Origin: Mucilaginibacter gossypii
GTDB lineage: Bacteria; Bacteroidota; Bacteroidia; Sphingobacteriales; Sphingobacteriaceae
NCBI RefSeq assembly: GCF_900100945.1
Contig: NZ_FNCG01000004.1
Coordinates: 62,001 to 126,000 of the forward strand
Direction of reading: 5' to 3'
DNA: 64,000 nt
Both the position numbers and the translations under genes were made by a program. Shown here in pieces: positions 9,214 to 14,941 of the stretch. The notes beneath the pieces are model-generated. The model made no database searches. It was not told the origin of the DNA and worked only from the letters and a program-made list of their open reading frames with translations. Numbering within the stretch: the first letter of the stretch is position 1; each line of letters opens with the position of its first letter.

Positions 9214-9966
9214 TCACCTGCTATGTTTTGGATTGCCTGTGCCCGATGTCTGGATAGTTTTAACCGGAACTTTATCATATTGGGCCAGGCAACTGTCCAG
9301 TGGTTTACCCAGGTTGTGCACACAGTCGCAAAAAACCTTACAAGCCTCCGGTTTGGCATTTCCGGTACATCCATTATTGCATTCCATTAATGAATTGCCC
9401 GGACGGATATCATATATGAACTGGTTAATTACTATTACCGCGGCTATTGTTGCAAAAACGCCTCCAAAAAACATGAACGGAAACTTATTACTCTGCATTT
9501 CGGGTTGCGTTGTATCGCTGCTTTTTTGCTTGAATGGCAAAATGAATTTTAAACGGTCATAATCCCAACCCAGCAAATATAAGTTGGCAAGTACCATTAA
9601 GGTGGTGATGCGGGTGCCTTCAAACCTGACGGCGTATGCCAGTATGCAGATGTTCAGTATAATAGGAAAATAAATTAACGCCCCGAGGAGCCGAGTACGG
9701 GGAATCAATAACAGGATAGCGGCTGCAACCTGCAAAATGCCAATAAAAGTGTAATAATAACCTGTATGGTGCAACGCTTCTAAATAATGGCCCATTGGTT
9801 GGTTGGCCGATAAACCACTGGCGAACCGCTCACCCATAATTTTAACACTACCGGCAATAAAGAAACCGGCCGCCAGCATTATCCTGTTAAAAGTAGCAAA
9901 AAGCTGCACCCATTTATTTCCTTTTGCCAAAGAGTGCAATTGATCGAGTATGGTAGAAACGCGCAT
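9214..9966 (-). CDS. DoxX/MauE-like membrane protein with Cys-rich C-terminal tail
   Basis: A 250-aa membrane protein. Four hydrophobic helices fit the DoxX-like fold: IMLAAGFFIAGSVKIMGE near residue 30, YTFIGILQVAAAILLLIPRT, GALIYFPIILNICILAYAV and LMVLANLYLLGWDYDRLKF. A further anchor (FMFFGGVFATIAAVIVINQF) precedes a tail of about 55 residues with six cysteines (MECNNGCTGNAKPEACKVFC, then DC and SC). DoxX-type proteins are linked to redox and quinone or sulfur metabolism, but this member's partner is unknown. Six cysteines just past an anchor suggest a periplasmic disulfide-rich or metal-binding tail; that is inference. A TAnnTTTG box lies about 40 bases upstream. Confidence 0.65.
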   Translation of the reverse strand: MRVSTILDQLHSLAKGNKWVQLFATFNRIMLAAGFFIAGSVKIMGERFASGLSANQPMGHYLEALHHTGYYYTFIGILQVAAAILLLIPRTRLLGALIYFPIILNICILAYAVRFEGTRITTLMVLANLYLLGWDYDRLKFILPFKQKSSDTTQPEMQSNKFPFMFFGGVFATIAAVIVINQFIYDIRPGNSLMECNNGCTGNAKPEACKVFCDCVHNLGKPLDSCLAQYDKVPVKTIQTSGTGNPKHSR

Positions 9967-10006
9967 GATTACCTGTAATTTATGTTTATAAAAGTACTTT
10001 GAAATA

Positions 10007-10014
10007 CAAAGTTA
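10007..10014 (-). promoter_or_regulatory. Predicted -7 box for the DoxX-like gene
   Basis: Minus strand reads TAACTTTG, a full match to the Bacteroidota -7 consensus TAnnTTTG, 41 bases ahead of the ATG at 9966. A TTG-containing -33 candidate lies about 20 bases further upstream (10036-10038). Confidence 0.5.
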
Positions 10015-10046
10015 CTGAAAATAGATTGATATTTGCAAGAAGCAAA

Positions 10047-10076
10047 AAATCCTCTTAGCGTTAACTTAGAGGATTT
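10047..10076 (-). terminator. Rho-independent terminator, probably the ancestral tRNA-Phe terminator
   Basis: Nine-bp stem (AAATCCTCT at 10047-10055 with AGAGGATTT at 10068-10076), followed in the minus direction by TTTTTTGCTTC. It lies just beyond the displaced tRNA-Phe 3' fragment, in the position a tRNA-Phe terminator would have held before an element inserted. Confidence 0.7.
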
Positions 10077-10084
10077 CTTTTTCT

Positions 10085-10118
10085 GTGGTACCAACAGCGA
10101 TCGAACCAGTGACACAAG
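10085..10118 (-). repeat. Displaced, decayed 3' end of tRNA-Phe (attachment-site copy)
   Basis: These 34 bases match the 3' end of tRNA-Phe (14662-14695) at 32 positions, with an uninterrupted 20-base core (10099-10118 = 14676-14695). The two mismatches break the T-arm stem, so the copy is no longer under selection as tRNA. Similarity stops abruptly on both sides. A duplicated tRNA 3' end flanking an accessory segment is the standard mark of site-specific integration by a tyrosine recombinase. Confidence 0.85.
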
Positions 10119-10134
10119 ATTAAATAAAGAATTT

Positions 10135-10920
10135 TTATTTGACTCGCTTGTAGATTTCTACAGATTGGCCATTTGTAGCACTATTAATCACCTGGGTATA
10201 TTGGTCATGACCATTCATCGTAACTTTAACAGTAAATTTGTTACCCTGAAGAAGCCGGTAATTTGATATTTGCTCTTCTTCCCTAAGCGTATCATTACTA
10301 AAAGTAAATACCCCGGTGCCAAACCCATTTTTAAAGATGGTTTTTTCCTTGTTTTGAGCGAGCCTGTGGACGAAAATAAAATGCCCTCCCCAAAATATTT
10401 TATACTGCGTTACATCAGTTGGGATTGTGTCTTTGCCTTTTATCGTGTAGGTTTTTTCCATTTTCCACAAGCCGTCAAGTACTGAGCTATCCGCCGGTGG
10501 GAGTTTTTTATAATCTTCCTTCAATGCATATTTTATACCTTTTACCGTGGCAAAGTCGGGAATCACTTGGCTATAACCATCAGGTTTTTTTGTAACCTCA
10601 AGATTATACGTTAGGGATGAGTCGAGCGCTCTGCTGGTGTAAATACTATGTTCTTTAAGTCGGTTAGCCGAGTCAAGTGTATAAGTGCCCACACCAAATC
10701 CAACAGATGAATCAGGAACTATACTGGCGTATAAATAATTATGATCTGTGTAGATTTTAATTTGCGTTCGTTTAATAACAGAGTCTTTGCCTCCTCGATC
10801 AAGCACTTGTTTTTCAAGTTCATATACACCCGAGAGGCCTGCCTCGGACGGCTTATCTTTTTTCTTACATCCAAAAATCAGGAAGCTAAATAAAGCTGCG
10901 AAAACTAAAATCTTATTCAT
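10135..10920 (-). CDS. Lipoprotein with two lipocalin-like repeats, function unknown
   Basis: A 261-aa secreted protein with a short signal peptide and lipobox (FLIFGC, Cys18), then Lys-rich linker KKKDKPSE. The mature part is an internal duplication: unit 1 (~29-122) has GVYELEKQV, IYTDHNYLYASI, GFGVGTYTLDS and DGYSQVIPD; unit 2 (~148-248) has GLWKMEKTY, IFWGGHFIFVHR, GFGTGVFTFSND and HDQYTQVIN. The unit pattern (W/Y-E-K opening, mid-strand aromatic, G-x-G-x-Y/F) resembles small lipocalin-like beta-barrel lipoproteins common in Bacteroidota. It is the first gene inside the left boundary of the tRNA-Phe island, so it may be cargo. No enzyme motif is seen. Confidence 0.6.
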   Translation of the reverse strand: MNKILVFAALFSFLIFGCKKKDKPSEAGLSGVYELEKQVLDRGGKDSVIKRTQIKIYTDHNYLYASIVPDSSVGFGVGTYTLDSANRLKEHSIYTSRALDSSLTYNLEVTKKPDGYSQVIPDFATVKGIKYALKEDYKKLPPADSSVLDGLWKMEKTYTIKGKDTIPTDVTQYKIFWGGHFIFVHRLAQNKEKTIFKNGFGTGVFTFSNDTLREEEQISNYRLLQGNKFTVKVTMNGHDQYTQVINSATNGQSVEIYKRVK

Positions 10921-11413
10921 AATGCTTAAGGTTTAATATGATATAAGGCTTTACTTCGTCTGGTAGCGGTTTTATTTGGCGGGCGACAACTTCTTGGTAA
11001 AAGAGCCAGGTAAAGACAAAATAATGCCTAAAATTTTATCACCATAAATAATGCAATTGGTTACATAAACTTACAAATAATATATATCATAAACAATTTG
11101 TTAGTGAATTATTAATATATTGTTAATGAGGTATTTAAATGGAAGTAAGGCTGTTTAATTAAATACAGTGCAAAGAGAAAGTCAATCAATATTTAGTTGG
11201 AGAGAAAAAGATGCCTTTAAACAGAAAGAAGGCCATTTTCTTATCGAAAAATGACCTTCTTTTTTTGCTGTGGTGCAGACTTTAGTTATAACACAACATT
11301 TCTTTTATGATTTAAAGAGATTGGCTAATTTGGACCTAAAATGAAATTGGTTCAAATTAGGCAAAATGCTATATAGTAATGCCTTTTTTTGAACAGAGAA
11401 AATCAATAAACAT
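10921..11413. other. AT-rich gap inside the island
   Basis: About 490 bases with no convincing ORF. It holds a strong bidirectional terminator hairpin (11225-11264) serving the RT gene that ends at 11414, and an AT-rich stretch (11040-11170) that probably carries the lipoprotein promoter. No RNA gene or repeat is recognised. Confidence 0.5.
11225..11264. terminator. Bidirectional terminator hairpin after the RT gene
   Basis: Long imperfect stem: AAGAAGG-CATTTTC on the left pairs with GAAAATG-CCTTCTT on the right across a short loop. T-runs lie on the right for + transcripts and CTTTCTGTTT follows on the minus strand. Located 150 bases past the RT stop. Confidence 0.65.
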
Positions 11414-12979
11414 TTAAAATTTATAGCGTTGTGAATAAATCTTAGCGTACTTCTGAACCGCTTGTTTAAAAATGGTTCTATGCCTCCTTGTCTGTTTTAC
11501 AATAGAATTAGTACCCATGATTTCGCTTGCTCGCTCTCCGTATTTAAAATAATTACTTCTAAATTCACCTTCATTCTTTTGAACCCTATAAACATAATCT
11601 CCAAATTGATTTGGAACAAGAGATTTAAAATTGCGCGTAATTGATTTTTTGTCAAGATCAATATTGGTGTATAATCTATAGAGCCTTCGATTGAAAAGAG
11701 CAGTATTGATCGTTTGATTGCCATAAGCTGATGCATATGCGCGCTTTGTTCGACTTTTCACAGCCAAAATCATCCGCCGATAGAACTTCGATAAGTTAGC
11801 AGATTTTATTAAAGTTTTATTTCCATAAAATTCAAACCCTAAATACGTCAAGGGACGGTTGTCAAAAAATCGCCCATTTTGCCACAGTTGTGAGGTTAAT
11901 TTTGAAACGCCCCGAACATCTTTATTCGAAAAGAAATATTCCTCGTTTTTACCAGGGCTTACGTTCAATTCAATGTCCTCCAAAGTATTGTCGACCAATT
12001 CCATGATCGCTTTTTTATGTTCCTCGCTACACACTATAATGATATCGTCGGAATAACGTCGATAGAACCCCTGCCTTTTTACAACAACCTCGTCAAGCAT
12101 AATTTTATCGAAGCTTAAAAGGTATAGGTTTGCCAATGTCGCACTTATCGGTAATCCCTGGGGAATGCCTACCATCTCACCCTGTTTGTTTCTAAAATTG
12201 TTTTTGTGAACCTTTAGTTTACCTTCTTTCAAAGTGTTCCGAAAATCGACTGGATCGTAAAAAAATGCCGATACGTTCGTTTTTCTTATTTCCGCAAGGT
12301 AACGTTCATCAAAACCAGCACGCCTATTAAAGTCATGTGATTTTAGACGGAGGTCATCGCGATAAATGAATGAAAATTTAGTTGCAGCTTTAAATACACT
12401 ATAATGATCAGTAGGTAATGTTGTGTTGTCAAGCAACTTTGCCCAAGCATTTTTTAAAACGCGATGGTTCATGTTGCTAAAAAATTTTTCTATATCATAT
12501 TTTAGTGCCCAGCACCCTTGCTCAGAGCGGCTTTCAATTTCTTTAAATACCTCGTGAGCAAAATCTATAGTGCCTTTGTTTTTACCTTTACGTACTGGAT
12601 GCGCAATCTGGATGTAAGCAGTAACACAGTCTGTTAACCCCTCGGTTTTTTTCAACTCATCCAAATATTTTAACTGTAGCCTTTCGCCATAATAGCCAAA
12701 AATCATGGCATCTATATGTGTAGCGTAATGGAGTGGCCGTAGTTTATAAGTTTGCTCACCGTTATGTGAATGGGCTCTTGCCGTACCTGGCTTATCGAAT
12801 TTATATCGCCTCACTTTGATATTAGTGTGTATCAAAGGAAAAAAAGCATGTTTTGCAACTGCTTCTTTATTTTTCACAAAACCCAAAATCTCTCCTCGCT
12901 TTTCACTTACATTAATTTGGTTTGTGAAATGCAGATAACCGCGATTGCGAAGCCATGTTGATTTACGTTTCGGTTTCAT
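11414..12979 (-). CDS. Reverse transcriptase, candidate defence-associated (unknown-group/retron-like) RT
   Basis: A 521-aa RNA-directed DNA polymerase. The catalytic aspartates are present: motif A ALKYDIEKFFSNMNH with Asp162, and YSDD at 309-312 in FYRRYSDDIIIV. Motif B is GIPQGLPISATLANLY (271-286), unlike group II introns, retrons (QGAPTSP) or DGRs (SQ). The upstream block RPLHYATHIDAMIFGYYGER (81-100) is a conserved part of this RT kind. About 180 residues follow the active site, rich in Arg/Lys, probably a thumb and RNA-binding tail. No maturase, endonuclease, nitrilase or protease domain is visible. The ATG directly follows a T7 run at the end of a putative ncRNA; there is no Shine-Dalgarno. 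The best fit is the unknown-group RTs that include antiviral DRT proteins; the exact class is undetermined. Confidence 0.85.
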   Translation of the reverse strand: MKPKRKSTWLRNRGYLHFTNQINVSEKRGEILGFVKNKEAVAKHAFFPLIHTNIKVRRYKFDKPGTARAHSHNGEQTYKLRPLHYATHIDAMIFGYYGERLQLKYLDELKKTEGLTDCVTAYIQIAHPVRKGKNKGTIDFAHEVFKEIESRSEQGCWALKYDIEKFFSNMNHRVLKNAWAKLLDNTTLPTDHYSVFKAATKFSFIYRDDLRLKSHDFNRRAGFDERYLAEIRKTNVSAFFYDPVDFRNTLKEGKLKVHKNNFRNKQGEMVGIPQGLPISATLANLYLLSFDKIMLDEVVVKRQGFYRRYSDDIIIVCSEEHKKAIMELVDNTLEDIELNVSPGKNEEYFFSNKDVRGVSKLTSQLWQNGRFFDNRPLTYLGFEFYGNKTLIKSANLSKFYRRMILAVKSRTKRAYASAYGNQTINTALFNRRLYRLYTNIDLDKKSITRNFKSLVPNQFGDYVYRVQKNEGEFRSNYFKYGERASEIMGTNSIVKQTRRHRTIFKQAVQKYAKIYSQRYKF

Positions 12980-13366
12980 AAAAAAAGGGACTTCGGATTA
13001 CGGCGTAGTTGATATCAGACCCGCATACACCCTTAGGCTGACCGTTACCCAATTTCTTGAGTCACGCCACTGTCTCGAATTATACAGTAAATAACCAAAC
13101 AACAGTTAAAGTAATGAAAGCACTACCTAACATATTGAAGATAATTGCTATATTTGTTCATAGTCTAACCATAGCGTTGCCGATGATGAGTTACCTCACT
13201 AAAGGTTCGCCAGTAACCTATAATCAGCGGGAGATGATTATCACCTCTGCTTCCTACAAGGCCGGTAATGACAATGTACATCCATCATGCACTATTTCGC
13301 ATGAAGTATCTTATGGTCAATTCCAAATGCAATAGATAAGGCCATTTCTTCCTCCGAAGTCCCTCC
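12980..13366 (-). ncRNA. Candidate structured RNA with complementary ends, upstream of the RT
   Basis: This RT-proximal stretch is closed by a perfect 12-bp inverted repeat: AGGGACTTCGGA at 12986-12997 and TCCGAAGTCCCT at 13353-13364. On the minus strand the first arm begins 2-3 bases past a TATCTTTG promoter box, and the second ends in seven T directly before the RT ATG. Inner hairpins include a bulged 7-bp stem (13036-13042 with 13061-13068) and GAGATGAT/ATCACCTC at 13231-13247. Complementary ends closing an RNA just upstream of the RT recall the a1/a2 stem of retron ncRNAs and the RNAs of DRT2/DRT9-type systems. The role as template or cofactor is inference. Confidence 0.6.
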
Positions 13367-13374
13367 CAAAGATA
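13367..13374 (-). promoter_or_regulatory. -7 box of the ncRNA/RT transcript
   Basis: Minus strand TATCTTTG, a full TAnnTTTG match. Expected transcription start is within the GGG of the first ncRNA arm (about 13363-13361). No clear -33 TTTG is seen. Confidence 0.6.
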
Positions 13375-13375
13375 T

Positions 13376-13383
13376 TATATTTG
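13376..13383 (+). promoter_or_regulatory. -7 box of the divergent WYL-like gene
   Basis: Plus strand TATATTTG, a full TAnnTTTG match, one base away from and back to back with the box of the ncRNA/RT unit. Expected start is near 13388-13390, giving a leader of only about a dozen bases before the ATG at 13401. Confidence 0.55.
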
Positions 13384-13400
13384 AGTTTATTTTTTTCCCT

Positions 13401-14519
13401 ATGCCTAAATTCACTATTGGGGATGCAGTGATTTTAAAAACGCACCCATTTCAAGAAACAATCCATTCCATCGTTATTAGCGGTGAATATCTGATGACGC
13501 CGCCAATAATGGTTGTTACAGAGGTTATCAATCATGATGAAGATGTTGATCCTCCAATTTTGAATAAGTACAAATGCGTATGGTTTTCAAGTAAAAAAAA
13601 TCAATTTCAGGAAAGTAATTTACTGGAAACTGATTTAAGAAGGCTTGAAATTGAAGGCACGGATTATGATAATTTCCTACCTGGTTCGTTAGTAGCATTA
13701 AAAACTTTACCAGTTGAATTGGGTAAAGAGAGAAGTTTTATGCATTCCGAGCTTTCGTCTAACTCCAGCAAGAAAACTAATACTCTAAGTGGTTTACTTT
13801 CATTTGTAAGCCCAATAATGACGCTTTGCGAAATTAAAGAACACGATTTGGAGAAAGGAAGCAAGGTAAGCCCCGATATTAAGCGCAAAAAAATCTATCC
13901 CGACTATGTTGCAAAGTGCAAGTGGTTCAATGCAGTTGGTGAAAAATTCTCTGAAGAACTGTTGCCGTTAGCCTCGCTAATGATCATCATGGAACCTGAC
14001 AATGAATTATTATCGATTTTGGATAAGGCAATAAAGGAAGAAACCTGTATAAATTGTTTAAATACGATTTTGAAACCTTTACAATTGTCAAATCGGAGCG
14101 GAATTTATTATATAACCTATTTCGATTATGTATTAAATAGAAACGTTAATAAAGAAGTTTCAGAGATAATTGATCCGATTGTAATATCTAATCCCTTTAA
14201 AACCCACGCTCCAATATTTAAGAAACGTAAGAAAGGCGGAAAAAGCATCCTAAAGCTTACTACCGAAGTTGAGACTCTTTTAAATAACGCCCTTAAAAGA
14301 AAAAGTAAAAACTACTTATTTATAAAATATCAAGATCGATTTGGGCAGATAACAACACGGACTTTAAGTAATTATGAGGTGATTGAGGGAGAGGATGATT
14401 TGTCACCAACAAAAGATCTTGTGAAATACTTAAGAGCATTCTGCCATCTTAGAGGATCGGATAGAAATTTTCGGGTAAAATCGATTATCGAAATTAGTGA
14501 ATTGAGGTTAGCATTTTAA
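13401..14519 (+). CDS. Protein with two DUF2158-like modules and a C-terminal WYL-like domain
   Basis: A 372-aa soluble protein. Two related N-terminal modules are visible by eye: unit 1 (7-79) has GDAVILKTHPF, PPIMVVTEVI, YKCVWF and FQESNL; unit 2 (95-194) has GSLVALKTLPV, SPIMTLCEIK, AKCKWF and FSEELL. The order G-(D)-x-V-x-LK...P-x-M...C-x-WF is that of DUF2158/YodC-type small proteins. The last 80 residues (LFIKYQDRFGQITTRTL, YLRAFCHLRGSDRNFRVKSI) match the WYL-domain pattern of Tyr-rich strands then a CHLR...R-F motif, here with Cys348, His349, Arg351, Arg355 and Phe357. WYL domains bind nucleotide or nucleic-acid ligands and control several defence islands. Divergent from an RT over a shared promoter, so co-function is likely; its biochemical role is unknown. 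Confidence 0.6.
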   Translation: MPKFTIGDAVILKTHPFQETIHSIVISGEYLMTPPIMVVTEVINHDEDVDPPILNKYKCVWFSSKKNQFQESNLLETDLRRLEIEGTDYDNFLPGSLVALKTLPVELGKERSFMHSELSSNSSKKTNTLSGLLSFVSPIMTLCEIKEHDLEKGSKVSPDIKRKKIYPDYVAKCKWFNAVGEKFSEELLPLASLMIIMEPDNELLSILDKAIKEETCINCLNTILKPLQLSNRSGIYYITYFDYVLNRNVNKEVSEIIDPIVISNPFKTHAPIFKKRKKGGKSILKLTTEVETLLNNALKRKSKNYLFIKYQDRFGQITTRTLSNYEVIEGEDDLSPTKDLVKYLRAFCHLRGSDRNFRVKSIIEISELRLAF

Positions 14520-14542
14520 ACGCTATAGCTTGCGACAGCAAC

Positions 14543-14571
14543 GCCCGTCTGCCGCGTCGCGGCAGACGGGC
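14543..14571. repeat. GC-rich perfect 13-bp hairpin
   Basis: Arms GCCCGTCTGCCGC and GCGGCAGACGGGC around GTC, in an otherwise AT-rich island, 23 bases after the WYL-like gene. There is no T-run, so it may be a REP-like palindrome acting as a transcript end-block rather than a classic terminator. Confidence 0.6.
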
Positions 14572-14594
14572 ACGAGATATATATTTAATAAAAA

Positions 14595-14621
14595 AAGCCC
14601 TCAGAAAATCTCTGAAGGCTT
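14595..14621 (-). terminator. Terminator of tRNA-Phe (element-derived)
   Basis: Stem AAGCC-TCAGA (14595-14605) with TCTGA-GGCTT (14611-14621), one mismatch, followed in the minus direction by TTTTTTATTAA. It differs from the terminator beside the displaced tRNA fragment at 10047-10076, as expected if the element brought its own tRNA 3' end and terminator. Confidence 0.6.
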
Positions 14622-14662
14622 AATAAATTTTTTTTAATAATTTGACCATATGGTCTTTTAAG

Positions 14663-14735
14663 TGGTACCAACTGGGATCGAACCAGTGACACAAGGATTT
14701 TCAGTCCTTTGCTCTACCATCTGAGCTATGGTACC
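14663..14735 (-). tRNA. tRNA-Phe (GAA)
   Basis: A 73-nt cloverleaf on the minus strand. Acceptor GGTACCA pairs with TGGTACC, discriminator A, CCA not encoded. D-arm contains AGCTCAGATGGTAGAGC; anticodon loop CTGAAAA between AAGGA and TCCTT gives anticodon GAA; T-arm ACTGG-TTCGATC-CCAGT. Its 3' end is duplicated at 10085-10118, marking an integration site. Confidence 0.97.
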
Positions 14736-14889
14736 AAACCGTTCCCGTGTTTGGGGAGTGCAAATGTAGCCTTTTTTTTATGTTTGAAAACTTTTTTTTG
14801 AAAAAAGTTTCTGTTCGCCCCCTGGTTTTAAATAATTGTGCAGGTAATCAGCTAATTAATTTTCAAATATTTTTTCAATCCCAAAACAT

Positions 14890-14919
14890 TTTGCGCTTTA
14901 AACAATTCATTTAACTTTG
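14890..14919 (+). promoter_or_regulatory. Promoter of the Fe-S oxidoreductase genes
   Basis: TTTG (14890-14893), 18-base spacer, TAACTTTG (14912-14919): close to the Bacteroidota sigma consensus. Expected start is about 20 bases ahead of the ATG at 14942. Confidence 0.65.
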
Positions 14920-14941
14920 AGAAAAATACTATGCACGCATA

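Larger units (their letters stand above)
10085..14735. mobile_element. Small tRNA-Phe-associated genomic island (about 4.6 kb) without its own integrase
   Basis: Bounded on the left by the displaced tRNA-Phe 3' copy and on the right by the intact tRNA-Phe gene, whose 3' end and terminator (14595-14621) would have been supplied by the element. Contents are a lipoprotein, a reverse transcriptase, a probable ncRNA, and a divergent DUF2158/WYL-like protein. The interior is AT-richer than the flanks, with long stretches unlike the GC-rich neighbouring genes. No integrase, relaxase or transposase is visible, so it is either moved in trans or a stranded remnant. Boundaries come from the repeat; mobility itself is inference. 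Confidence 0.7.

Noticed and set aside
11256-11290. Second tRNA-like remnant (CTGTGGTGCAGAC after a terminator)
   Set aside because: It resembles the start of the tRNA-Phe fragment only over about nine bases and lacks the T-arm core, so it can be chance.
11414-12979. RT as a group II intron maturase or DGR RT
   Set aside because: No intron domain V-like RNA after the gene, no maturase or endonuclease domain, no DGR SQ motif, and no template/variable repeat pair seen.
13057-13335. Small ORF of 92 codons on the plus strand as an ordinary gene
   Set aside because: It starts at TTG, overlaps the whole predicted ncRNA on the other strand and has no promoter box. Kept only as a speculative observation, not a CDS.
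14644-14655. GACCATATGGTC palindrome next to tRNA-Phe as integrase arm site
   Set aside because: A lone 12-base palindrome in AT-rich DNA with no second copy at the other end; not enough to call.
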